In this document: one piece after another, positions 33,561-42,283 of the stretch
Numbering within the stretch: position 1 is the stretch's first letter
How the letters are laid out: each line of letters begins with the position of its first letter
From: an uncultured Draconibacterium sp.
GTDB lineage: Bacteria > Bacteroidota > Bacteroidia > Bacteroidales > Prolixibacteraceae
NCBI RefSeq assembly: GCF_963677565.1
Contig: NZ_OY781981.1
Span: forward strand, 3,650,001-3,714,000
DNA: 64,000 bases
Direction of reading: 5' to 3'
Program-made: the position numbers and the translations under genes
The notes under the pieces: model-generated
What the model was told of the DNA's origin: nothing
Database searches by the model: none
The model's input: only the letters and a program-made list of their open reading frames with translations

Positions 33561-35291
33561 ATGAAAAAACTACTTTCAATAGTAACAATTGTAATCCTCC
33601 TCCTAAACCTGGGCGGATTCAATAAGGCAAAAGCCCAACAAATTTCCGATGAAGAGCGTATGGAATGGTGGACCGATGCCCGTTTCGGAATGTTTATCCA
33701 CTGGGGGATTTATTCGGTTCCTGCAGGATTTTATAAAGGGGAACCACAAAAAAACTCAGCTGAGTGGATTATGAACCGCGGACAAATTCCTGTGGCCGAA
33801 TACGCTAAATTTGCAGAGCTTTTTAATCCAACCTTATTCGATGCCAAAGAATTTGTAGGTCTGGCCAAAGAAGCCGGAATGAAATACATGGTGATTACGT
33901 CGAAACATCACGATGGTTTTTCGATGTTCGATTCGGAAAGCAACCCGTTTAATGTGGTCGACGCCACACCCTTTGGTCGCGATGTAATGAAAGAACTGGC
34001 CGATGAATGTGCCAAACAAGGTATTAAGTTTGGATTTTATTATTCGCAGGCGCAAGACTGGAGTCACCCCGGAGGAATGGGAAACAATTGGGACAAGACC
34101 ATGCAACGCGTAAGCAGCGATGCCTATGTAATGGAAAAAGCACTTCCTGAGGTAAACCAACTTTTAACCGATTACGGCGACATTGCTATTTTTTGGTGGG
34201 ACACGCCACGCGCCATGACAAAAGAGGTGGTGGATAGTTTATACCATGTTACCACTGCCTTGCAACCGGCCATTATTACCAACGACCGTTTGGGCGACGA
34301 TTACCCCGGCGACCATAAAACCTACGAGCGCCACATGCCCAAGAAAAAACCGGAAGATAAATATTGGGAACTTTGTCAGCCGGTAAGCGGCAGCTGGGGC
34401 TACCGTAGCGACGACCAGAATTTTAAATCGCTGGAAACCTTGATTGGCAACCTGGCCAACGCTGCCAGCATGGGCGGTAATTACCTTTTAAATGTAAGTC
34501 CAACGTGTTTGGGAACCTTGTCGCCAAAGGCCGTGGAGCGTATGAAAGGTATTGGTGCCTGGATGGAAAAGAACAGCGAAGCCATTTACGAAACCGAAGC
34601 CAGTCCGTGTAGCAAAGTAGATTGGGGCTACATTACCATGAAAAGGGCCGAGGGGATAACAAAACTATACCTGCATGTTTTTGACTGGGAAGCCGGAAAA
34701 ATTACCGTTCCAATTCGCAATAAATCGGCAAAAGCTAGTTTACTAACCAACAGCTCAAAAAAGTTTAGAACCAAAGCCGGTGAAGAAGGTTTGACGGTTC
34801 AGCTTAGTGGCAATGCTCCCGATGAAATAAATTCGGTTATTGTTTTGGAATTAGCCGAAACTCCTGATGCTAATGAACCAAAACCATTCGGGCAAGACGA
34901 AAATGGTGTAGTTGCCTTTATGACTGAAAGTGCAGAATTTGAAAACATGCACGGGCTGGGTGTAAAATACAACAGCTCGAAAGACTGCATAGGCAGTTGG
35001 ACCAATGAGCACGAACGTGTATACTGGACTTTTGCTATCGAAAAACCGGCAACTTTCCATGTTACCGCAAAAACAGCCGGTTTAAAAGAGGCAGCTTTTG
35101 AAGTGGAACTAAACGGGCAAACACAAACCGTAAAAATACCGGCAACAAGCGATTACGGCGACTTTAAACCACTGGAAATTGGCAACTTCGAAATAACAGA
35201 ACCGGGTAACTATAAAATCACATTTAAACCGGTGCAAGGCAACTGGGCACCTGTTAATTTAAAAGATGTGGTAATGACGCCGGTCAAATAA
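33561..35291 (+). CDS. GH29 alpha-L-fucosidase
   Basis: 576 residues with a signal peptide (ending KAKAQ). The GH29 barrel is unmistakable: MEWWTDARFGMFIHWGIYSVPAG (residues 34-56), VITSKHHDGFSMFDS, GFYYSQAQDW, nucleophile D214 in AIFWWDTPRAM, and NYLLNVSPTCLGTL. A C-terminal beta-sandwich pair follows (about 350-576). It hydrolyses terminal alpha-L-fucose by a retaining mechanism; the acid/base is not conserved enough in this family to place by eye. Released fucose would feed the fucP-aldolase genes at the left of the window. It is the strongest direct sign that the substrate carries fucose. Confidence 0.96.
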   Translation: MKKLLSIVTIVILLLNLGGFNKAKAQQISDEERMEWWTDARFGMFIHWGIYSVPAGFYKGEPQKNSAEWIMNRGQIPVAEYAKFAELFNPTLFDAKEFVGLAKEAGMKYMVITSKHHDGFSMFDSESNPFNVVDATPFGRDVMKELADECAKQGIKFGFYYSQAQDWSHPGGMGNNWDKTMQRVSSDAYVMEKALPEVNQLLTDYGDIAIFWWDTPRAMTKEVVDSLYHVTTALQPAIITNDRLGDDYPGDHKTYERHMPKKKPEDKYWELCQPVSGSWGYRSDDQNFKSLETLIGNLANAASMGGNYLLNVSPTCLGTLSPKAVERMKGIGAWMEKNSEAIYETEASPCSKVDWGYITMKRAEGITKLYLHVFDWEAGKITVPIRNKSAKASLLTNSSKKFRTKAGEEGLTVQLSGNAPDEINSVIVLELAETPDANEPKPFGQDENGVVAFMTESAEFENMHGLGVKYNSSKDCIGSWTNEHERVYWTFAIEKPATFHVTAKTAGLKEAAFEVELNGQTQTVKIPATSDYGDFKPLEIGNFEITEPGNYKITFKPVQGNWAPVNLKDVVMTPVK

Positions 35292-35346
35292 ACAAGGGAT
35301 ATAAATGCTTAAGGATAGATTCCGAATATTTTTGAAAAATATAAAA

Positions 35347-38166
35347 ATGAAAAAGGTTCGTACTTTTTTTATTCTAATCCTTTTAATACAAATTGGGCAT
35401 GATAGTCATGCCCAATTTGTATTTCCCGAAAAAATTGAGCGGGAACACCCAAGGCTTATTTCATCTTTTGTAACCAAAGAGAAGATAGTACAACAAGTAG
35501 AAAACGGTGATGCCGTAAAAAGGGATTACGAAAAAATTAAAAATGTAATCTCAAAATACGTTCAGCAGTATAAATCAGATCCGGAATGGTTGTCATCTCG
35601 TTTTCAAATGTATTGGCGGAGCCATGCGACCGATGTTTTTGTTGATAGCAAATTTTATTCACATGCCACGGGAAAAGCGCCGGTCCCAACAGTTCGGTTT
35701 ACCGGGCAACGTGATTACGTAACAGATTATAAAACCCCAAAATTAGAAGATGTAAAACCTTATTCAGAGGATGATAGGGGGCTTTATCTTCAGCATAAAG
35801 AGACGAATAGATGGGAATGGGTGCATCCCCGGGAAACCGGTCGCATTATTGAAAACACCAACGAAAACATCATGAAAATTGCGCGTGATGCAGCCTTGGT
35901 TTATTTTGTTGAAAAAGATGAAGATTATGCCCGCTTGGCTCATCATTTATTTGATGTTTACACACATGGTTTGTATTACAGAAACGAACCGATTGACTTA
36001 AATAAAGGGAAAGAGCAAAATGTAATCGGTTTAACATCTTTTCAGGTTATTAAAGAGAATATTGTTGATGAACTGGCTGAGTGTTATGATTTTTTATACG
36101 ATTACATTCAGGAAAATTATAGTGAGAAAAACCATATTTACACCACTTCCTTAAAAAAACTGGCCGAAATAATTATTAAAAATGGTGTTCCTGATAACAA
36201 TTGGAATTTACACCAGGCCAATAAAGTAATTGAAATTGCCTTGGTTCTTGATGATAACAGTGCTTATGAAGATGGTAGAGGATGTCAGCATTATTTGAAT
36301 CGTGTTTTTAACGAATCGGAAGCCAGGCAATGGTCGGTTTTAGATGTGCTGAATTACAGTTACGACGCGAATAACGGCGTTTGGAATGAATGTTCTTCTG
36401 GCTATGCTTTAAGTGTGGCCAAAGCATACACTGAATTGGCCCGAATTATTCAAGATGCATTGGAGATTGATGTCATGCCTCAAATGCCGGTGGTGAATAA
36501 GGCGGTGGAGGTTATGCCGCAGTATTTGTATCCGAATAAAAGCATTGTGGCTTTTGGCGATTCTCATTACGGAGAATTGGAAACCGCACCTTTTTTAGAT
36601 TTGATTAGCAACGCTCAAGTCTTTAACAAAAGGGAACAGGAAGAGAAGTTTACCGCGATGCTTTTTATGCTTCATGATAAAGCAGAATTGTTAAACTCCG
36701 GTAAGTCGAAAAATGCGTTCAAAGAGTTGCTTTATAATTCCAGAGTAGAGCTGGATGCCGGAATTAATGCGGCCGATTTATCGGATTATACTACAGCATC
36801 GTTTTACGCACCAAGTGTTAGTTGGCTGGTTTTACGAAACGGAATGGATGTGAATAACGGGCTGATGATTTCGCAAGCAGGTTCGCTGGGAAACCATGCA
36901 CATTCGAATGGCATAGCGATGGAGTTTTACGGGAAAGGATATATTTTGGCTCCCGAAAGTGGAAGAGGATCGAGTTATTACCAGCACGATTATAGTGAGT
37001 ATTATTCACAGTTTCCGGCGCACAATACTGTTTCGGTAAACGGAAAATCGCAATACAATAAAATGCGCAGTTATTATGCTTTCGAAGTGAATGCGCTTTA
37101 TCCGGCTTCAGAAAGGAAATCAGGGTATTATCCGAATATCAGCTTTTCTGACCTGTATTTTAACGAACCAAGCACCGATGCCGACCAAAACAGGGTGATG
37201 GGAATTATCAGAACAGGTGAATCCTCGGGCTATTATATCGATATTTTCAGGTCGAAAACAAAAGCAAACGATGCTGATTATCACGATTATTTTTACCATA
37301 ATTTGGGGCAGGAATTGCAGTTTGCAACTGTCGATGATCAGGTTTTAACATTGGAGTCTTCGTCAAAACTGAAATCGGAGTCGGGCAACATAAAAGCTTA
37401 CGATTATTTGTTCGATGAAACGTCGTTAAAAATCGACAATCCGTTTAAAGCCACCTATAACTTATCAATCGACAACCAGGTTGTACGGATGAATATGTGG
37501 ATGAATGGGAGTGAAAATCGGGAACTATTCAAAGTGAAATCGCCACACCCGGAAGCTTTCAGAAAAATTCTTCCTGAAAAGCTGGAAAAAGCGCCATTGT
37601 TGACAACCGTGGTGAGACAATATGGCGAAGCCTGGAACAAACCTTTTGTGGCAGTGTATGAACCCTCAACAGCAAAAGAGCCTGCTACCATTACATCGGT
37701 AAAACCGTTTACGCTTAGTGGCGGGTCTTCCGGTTTTGTAGGCTTACAGATTGATAGCAAGACGGATAGGACAGACTTTGTGTTTTCATCGGATATGATC
37801 GATTTGTTCTCTCACAACCAGATTGATTTTACCGGAACTTTTGCTGTGTTAACCGAGGAAGCAAATTCAACTACGCTATTTATCGGAGCAGGAAAAGAAA
37901 TGAATTTTAATGGTTATTCCATTAAAATACTTGGGAAAAGATCGGGTTCGGCCACCTTGGTTACCGGCGAGCAAATGGCTTTAGCAAATGATGATGCCAT
38001 TTTGTTAACAGTGCCCGATATTTATGAAAAAGGAGATGTGATCTTGAATATCGGTTTTAAACAAATATATGGAGAACGCTCTGAAATGAACGGTGAAAAA
38101 GTTGTGGATTTTAAAGTGCCACCAACCAATTTTCATGAAATTTCAATAAACACAACTATAAAATAG
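35347..38166 (+). CDS. Heparinase II/III-like polysaccharide lyase (paralogue 1)
   Basis: 939 residues from the ATG at 35347, which opens a good signal peptide (MKKVRTFFILILLIQIG ending SHAQ); an upstream ATG at 35305 adds 14 residues and is less likely. An N-terminal (alpha/alpha) toroid (NNWNLHQANKVIEIALVL, EARQWSVLDVLNYS, NNGVWNECSSGY) is followed by a beta-sandwich heparinase II/III domain with SLGNHAHSNGIAMEFYGKGY, YYSQFPAHNTVSVNG and DYFYHNLGQ. The conserved His/Tyr clusters suit beta-elimination next to a uronic acid. The gene at 54147-56891 is a clear paralogue. The family is not obvious; ulvan-, heparin- and chondroitin-active families share this fold. It probably depolymerises the main chain to substrates for GH88. 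Confidence 0.85.
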   Translation: MKKVRTFFILILLIQIGHDSHAQFVFPEKIEREHPRLISSFVTKEKIVQQVENGDAVKRDYEKIKNVISKYVQQYKSDPEWLSSRFQMYWRSHATDVFVDSKFYSHATGKAPVPTVRFTGQRDYVTDYKTPKLEDVKPYSEDDRGLYLQHKETNRWEWVHPRETGRIIENTNENIMKIARDAALVYFVEKDEDYARLAHHLFDVYTHGLYYRNEPIDLNKGKEQNVIGLTSFQVIKENIVDELAECYDFLYDYIQENYSEKNHIYTTSLKKLAEIIIKNGVPDNNWNLHQANKVIEIALVLDDNSAYEDGRGCQHYLNRVFNESEARQWSVLDVLNYSYDANNGVWNECSSGYALSVAKAYTELARIIQDALEIDVMPQMPVVNKAVEVMPQYLYPNKSIVAFGDSHYGELETAPFLDLISNAQVFNKREQEEKFTAMLFMLHDKAELLNSGKSKNAFKELLYNSRVELDAGINAADLSDYTTASFYAPSVSWLVLRNGMDVNNGLMISQAGSLGNHAHSNGIAMEFYGKGYILAPESGRGSSYYQHDYSEYYSQFPAHNTVSVNGKSQYNKMRSYYAFEVNALYPASERKSGYYPNISFSDLYFNEPSTDADQNRVMGIIRTGESSGYYIDIFRSKTKANDADYHDYFYHNLGQELQFATVDDQVLTLESSSKLKSESGNIKAYDYLFDETSLKIDNPFKATYNLSIDNQVVRMNMWMNGSENRELFKVKSPHPEAFRKILPEKLEKAPLLTTVVRQYGEAWNKPFVAVYEPSTAKEPATITSVKPFTLSGGSSGFVGLQIDSKTDRTDFVFSSDMIDLFSHNQIDFTGTFAVLTEEANSTTLFIGAGKEMNFNGYSIKILGKRSGSATLVTGEQMALANDDAILLTVPDIYEKGDVILNIGFKQIYGERSEMNGEKVVDFKVPPTNFHEISINTTIK

Positions 38167-38195
38167 AAAGAAGCGCTGCTTCACAAGACTAGACG

Positions 38196-38222
38196 CATCC
38201 GGGCTATTTGCAAAAGCGGATG
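38196..38222 (+). promoter_or_regulatory. Intergenic stem-loop between lyase 1 and GH43
   Basis: CATCCG and CGGATG pair around a 15-base loop, and outer imperfect arms (GAAGCGCTGCTTCA from 38170, TGAAACAGCTTC to 38239) extend the structure. No T-tract, so a messenger-processing or stability element is more likely than a terminator. Confidence 0.4.
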
Positions 38223-38277
38223 ATTGATGAAACAGCTTCGAAGAACAAACCAATAAAAAACAACTAATTCTAACAGG

Positions 38278-39846
38278 ATGAAAAAATACTTACAAATTAT
38301 TTTACTGCAATTAATTGTTGCAACGGTTTCGGCTCAGCAATGGGTGCCCGATTTAGGAAACGGCAACTTTAAAAATCCTGTTATTTATGCGGATTACTCT
38401 GATCCGGATATGATAAAAGTAGGAGACGACTTTTACATGGTGGCTTCAAGTTTTAACTGCATGCCGGGAATCCCGATTTTACATTCGAAAGACCTTGTAA
38501 ATTGGGAAATTATTAACCACGTTTACCAAAAACTGCCACTCGAGAAATATGATAAACCGGCTCACGGGCAAGGTTGTTGGGCGCCATCCATTCGTTATCA
38601 CGAAGGAAAATTCTACGTGTATTTTTGTACGCCTTACGATGGCTTGTTTATGGCCACAACCGATGATCCCAAAAATACCTGGGAACTGACACATGTTGTT
38701 GAAACCGAACTATGGGAAGATCCTTGTCCGCTGTGGGATGACGATGGCAATGCCTACCTTGTTCGAAGCAAATTATGTGGCAACGATCTGATTCTGCACA
38801 AAATGAGTCCGGACGGCAAAACGCTGCTGGACAATGGTACATTGATTTATAGCGACACCGAGAATGATCCAACTATTGAGGGGCCTAAATTCTTAAAACA
38901 GAATGATTACTACTATATTTTAGCTCCTGCCGGTGGTGTAGGGCCGGGTTGGCAAACTGTGCTTCGATCAAAGAATATTTACGGCCCGTACGAGCGTAAA
39001 ACCGTTTTGCATCAGGGCAATACCGATATTAACGGCCCTCACCAGGGTGGATTGGTTGAATTGGAATCAGGTGAGTCGTGGTTTGCCCATTTTCAGGAAG
39101 TGAAGCCGAACGGAAGAATTGTACACCTGAACAAAGTAGAATGGGTTAATGGTTGGCCAATGATGGGCGAAGACCTGAATGACGATGGGATAGGGGAACC
39201 TTTAACAGCATATAAAATGCCGGATGTGGGTAAAAAGTATCCTGTGAAAATTCCGCAAACCACCGATGAGTTTAACACTGAAAAATTTGGGTTGCAGTGG
39301 CAATGGCATGCCAATCCCCGGAACGATTGGTACGCAATGAGCGAAAGCCACCTAAGGTTAAATGCGGTGCGGAATATTACCAAAGAAGGAAACTTATGGT
39401 ACGTTCCCAATTTATTGTTGCAAAAATTTCCCGCACCAAAATTCACGGCCACTACTAAACTCACTTTTAACGGAGATTTGGTTGGTGATAAAAGCGGTTT
39501 GGTTGTAATGGGCAAAAAATGGTCGGCACTGCAAATGGTAAAAACAGAAAATGGCACAACGCTGGAAATGGTGAAAGGCGATAATGAGAAGTGTGATGGA
39601 ATTGCCCGGGTAGCCGAGAGTATTGAATTAGAAACCGAAACTGTTTACCTGAGAGTGAAAATTGGCGATGATTATCAGGGAGTATACGAATACAGTTTCG
39701 ACGGTGAGGTTTACAAGGAAATAGGTGAAGGTTTTAGAGCAAAAGAAGGGGTTTGGATTGGCGCAAAAGTAGGCTTGTTCAGTGTAAATCCAAATCTGGC
39801 AGAAAGTAAAGGCTACGGTAATTTTGATTGGTTTAGAGTAGAATAA
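38278..39846 (+). CDS. GH43 family glycosidase with C-terminal beta-sandwich (xylosidase/arabinofuranosidase-like)
   Basis: 522 residues, type I signal peptide ending VSAQ. The five-bladed propeller has the three GH43 acids: base D42 in DYSDPDMIKVGDDFYMV, modulator D148 in WEDPCPLWDDDG, and acid E201 in TIEGPKF. The conserved GCWAPSIRYHEGKFYVYF and GPHQGGLVELESGESWFAHF segments and a C-terminal sandwich (about 320-522) fit the two-domain beta-xylosidase/alpha-L-arabinofuranosidase subgroup (for example subfamily 12). With GH39 it suggests a pentose branch in the substrate. 16 bp separate it from the GH28-like gene. Confidence 0.93.
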   Translation: MKKYLQIILLQLIVATVSAQQWVPDLGNGNFKNPVIYADYSDPDMIKVGDDFYMVASSFNCMPGIPILHSKDLVNWEIINHVYQKLPLEKYDKPAHGQGCWAPSIRYHEGKFYVYFCTPYDGLFMATTDDPKNTWELTHVVETELWEDPCPLWDDDGNAYLVRSKLCGNDLILHKMSPDGKTLLDNGTLIYSDTENDPTIEGPKFLKQNDYYYILAPAGGVGPGWQTVLRSKNIYGPYERKTVLHQGNTDINGPHQGGLVELESGESWFAHFQEVKPNGRIVHLNKVEWVNGWPMMGEDLNDDGIGEPLTAYKMPDVGKKYPVKIPQTTDEFNTEKFGLQWQWHANPRNDWYAMSESHLRLNAVRNITKEGNLWYVPNLLLQKFPAPKFTATTKLTFNGDLVGDKSGLVVMGKKWSALQMVKTENGTTLEMVKGDNEKCDGIARVAESIELETETVYLRVKIGDDYQGVYEYSFDGEVYKEIGEGFRAKEGVWIGAKVGLFSVNPNLAESKGYGNFDWFRVE

Positions 39847-39861
39847 TTAATTCGTATAATA

Positions 39862-41340
39862 ATGAGAATAATATACATTTTATTTGTTTTTGGGGCTTTG
39901 TTTGCCAATTCATGCACAAAGCAGGTTAAGATATATCCAGCACCTGAGGGTGTCGAACTATCCAAAAAATTTCAGGTGGAAGTGGAAGGAATACAGGTAC
40001 CGGTTTATACAACAAAAATTCCGCCTCTTACATCAATCCCCCGATTAACCCAGTCGCGCAGTGAACCTGGATTGGCATCCGTAGCGTCATTCGATATGAA
40101 TGAAAGCATCACGGTGGCTGTAAATTATCCTGAGGCTGTCGATTCGGCAAAAATCCTCCCTACATCTTATGGTATTAAACCACAGATTGAAGGGAATAGA
40201 GTTACGTTTAAGCTGGATGAACCAGGGCATTTAACCATTGAAGTAAACGGCGAATGGCACGAATCGCTTCATATTTTGGCCAATCCCTTTGAAAAGGATA
40301 TTCCGAATCCCGAGGATCCCAATGTCGTCTATTTTGGTCCCGGCCTTCATGATGTTACAAACGTTAAAGTTGGCGATAATACGACTGTTTACATTGCCGG
40401 TGGAGCTTACCTTCGTTGCAAAATGGACGACGATGAGCAAGAAGTGACATTGCGCGGCCGAAAGCGGAATCCGCCTACTTTCTTTCTCGAAGGCGAAAAC
40501 ATAACCCTTCGCGGAAGGGGCATCATCGACCAGGCTGCAGTTCCAAGGTCGAAAAGACGATACACCATTTTTGCACAACATTCAAAAAACTTAACGATTG
40601 AAGGTGTCACCATTTTTGATCCCAGCCACTGGACGATCCCTATTCAAAGCACAGACAGTGTGCATGTAGATAATATCAAGATTTTTGGATGGCGTGGTAA
40701 CTCGGATGGCGTGGATATTTCCAATACGCGCGATGTGCTGGTGGAAAATTGCTTCATGCGTACGTTCGATGATGCCGTGGTGATAAAATCGTTCGAAGGG
40801 CGTGGCGAGGTAAAAAACATCCATACACGGAGATGTGTGGTATGGAACGAGCTGGCACATTCATTAAGTATTGGTGCCGAAATTCGGGAGAATGTGAGTA
40901 ATGTGCTGTTTGAAGACTGTGATGTGATACATGACATTGGGCGTGAAACGGCACTTCGCGTGTATCATTGCGACGATGCTGTTATCAGCGACGTTACTTT
41001 TGATAACATCAGGGTTGAAGAGGCTCGACGTTTGATTTCGTGCTGGATCGGAAAAACCCGCTGGACCGAAACCGAGGAACGCGGAAACATCAGAAATGTG
41101 GTTTTTAAAAACATTACGGCCACCTCGGCACCCATCGACACTACACTTACCGGCTTTCAGGATGGCTCCGACTGGAAACCTTATATCATAAGGGACCATG
41201 CCAGTATGGAGTTGGTAGGATTTGACGAAGAACATACGATTGAGGGGGTAACTTTTGATAATGTTATACTCGACGGAGAAAAGGTTGAAGCAGAAAATGT
41301 AAGAATCAACGATTTTGTAAAAAATGTAAGGTTTAAATAG
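39862..41340 (+). CDS. GH28-like polygalacturonase-fold hydrolase with altered GHG and RIK motifs, lipoprotein
   Basis: 492 residues; lipobox FANSC (Cys18). An N-terminal beta-sandwich (about 20-145) precedes a parallel beta-helix. The three catalytic aspartates of GH28 are kept: N280-S-D282 in GNSDGVDI and D303-D304 in FDDAVVIK. The usual GHG is AHS (332-334 in LAHSLSIG) and the RIK motif is RVY (366-368). Changes around the substrate-carboxylate site suggest an exo-acting enzyme on a sugar other than plain galacturonate. It sits between GH43 and DUF1961. Confidence 0.8.
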   Translation: MRIIYILFVFGALFANSCTKQVKIYPAPEGVELSKKFQVEVEGIQVPVYTTKIPPLTSIPRLTQSRSEPGLASVASFDMNESITVAVNYPEAVDSAKILPTSYGIKPQIEGNRVTFKLDEPGHLTIEVNGEWHESLHILANPFEKDIPNPEDPNVVYFGPGLHDVTNVKVGDNTTVYIAGGAYLRCKMDDDEQEVTLRGRKRNPPTFFLEGENITLRGRGIIDQAAVPRSKRRYTIFAQHSKNLTIEGVTIFDPSHWTIPIQSTDSVHVDNIKIFGWRGNSDGVDISNTRDVLVENCFMRTFDDAVVIKSFEGRGEVKNIHTRRCVVWNELAHSLSIGAEIRENVSNVLFEDCDVIHDIGRETALRVYHCDDAVISDVTFDNIRVEEARRLISCWIGKTRWTETEERGNIRNVVFKNITATSAPIDTTLTGFQDGSDWKPYIIRDHASMELVGFDEEHTIEGVTFDNVILDGEKVEAENVRINDFVKNVRFK

Positions 41341-41390
41341 AGTTGGTTTTATCAGTACTAAATAATTAGAATGCATTAAATTAAAATATT

Positions 41391-42185
41391 ATGAGGTCGA
41401 ATCTGTTTTTTGTGATATTCGCTGTTTTACTGATTACAATTAGTTGTAAACAAGAAGAAGCAAATGATTTTGTAAGTCTGAATAAATCCAAATCCTGGAA
41501 TCTGCAATTTGAAGACGACTGCACCGAAAACTGGCAACAAAACTGGTTTAAAGATGGTCTCATTTCACAGGTAAAACAAGATGAAGATGGTATGGATTTA
41601 ATTGCCGGCCCTGTGAACCGAGACGATGCCCACCACACCGTGCTTTGGACCAAACGATCGTTTGAAGGCGATATAAAAATAGAATACGAATACACCCGGA
41701 CTGATAGCCAGATTGTAAATGTAAACATCCTGTACATTCAGGCGCAGGGCATTGGAAAAGACGGGCGTGGAGCCGATATTACCGAATGGAACACCTACCG
41801 GGATACGGCCAATATGTGGAAGTATTATTTCTACATGGATCCGCTGCACATCAGTTATGCAGCTTTTCCGATGGTAAACGACGATCCTGAAGATGATTAT
41901 GTGCGCGTGCGAAAATACCCGGCTGAAACCCAGGAGAAATTTAAGGATACGGAGGTTTTACCTGCCTATTTTAAAACCGGGCTGTTTTTGTCGGATGTAA
42001 CCTACAAAATCACCGTCATTAAAACCGAGTCGAAACTCTATTTTAACGTTAAAGGAAATGGCGATGAAAAGTTATTCTCTTGGGATTTAGCAGAAGGACA
42101 ATCGCCAAAAGAGGGAAGAATTGGACTGCGCCATATGTACACCCGCTCGGCACGGTATAAAAACTTTAAAGTTTGGACGAAGTAG
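41391..42185 (+). CDS. DUF1961 family lipoprotein (concanavalin-like fold)
   Basis: 264 residues; signal ending ITISC (Cys19). The sequence FEDDCTENWQQNWFKDG, KRSFEGDIKIEYEYTRTDS, ADITEWNTYRDTANMWKYYFY, KTGLFLSDVTYKITVIKT and GRIGLRHMYTRSARYKNF fits the DUF1961 family, predicted to adopt a concanavalin/LamG-like jelly roll. Several carbohydrate-binding or lyase families share this fold. Its role is unknown; the conserved Trp/Tyr/Glu cluster near residue 125-145 could be catalytic or could bind glycan. It lies in the middle of the enzyme operon. Confidence 0.75.
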   Translation: MRSNLFFVIFAVLLITISCKQEEANDFVSLNKSKSWNLQFEDDCTENWQQNWFKDGLISQVKQDEDGMDLIAGPVNRDDAHHTVLWTKRSFEGDIKIEYEYTRTDSQIVNVNILYIQAQGIGKDGRGADITEWNTYRDTANMWKYYFYMDPLHISYAAFPMVNDDPEDDYVRVRKYPAETQEKFKDTEVLPAYFKTGLFLSDVTYKITVIKTESKLYFNVKGNGDEKLFSWDLAEGQSPKEGRIGLRHMYTRSARYKNFKVWTK

Positions 42186-42283
42186 AATAGAAATGCCAAA
42201 GGTTCTTCCGCTTCATTGCAGTATGCTCAGAATGACGAAATATTAGGTTTGAAAAGGCTGAGCGAAGAATTATATACACGAAA
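42186..42283. repeat. Remnant of a dispersed intergenic repeat
   Basis: The stretch has TGCTCAGAATGACGAAA and GGCTGAGCGAAGAA, word pairs that resemble a small repeat scattered between genes in many Bacteroidota. Only a decayed copy is left; no terminal repeats or target duplication can be defined. Confidence 0.35.

Noticed and set aside
35305..35346. Upstream start for the first lyase gene
   Set aside because: The 14 added residues are charged and precede a clean signal peptide beginning at 35347.
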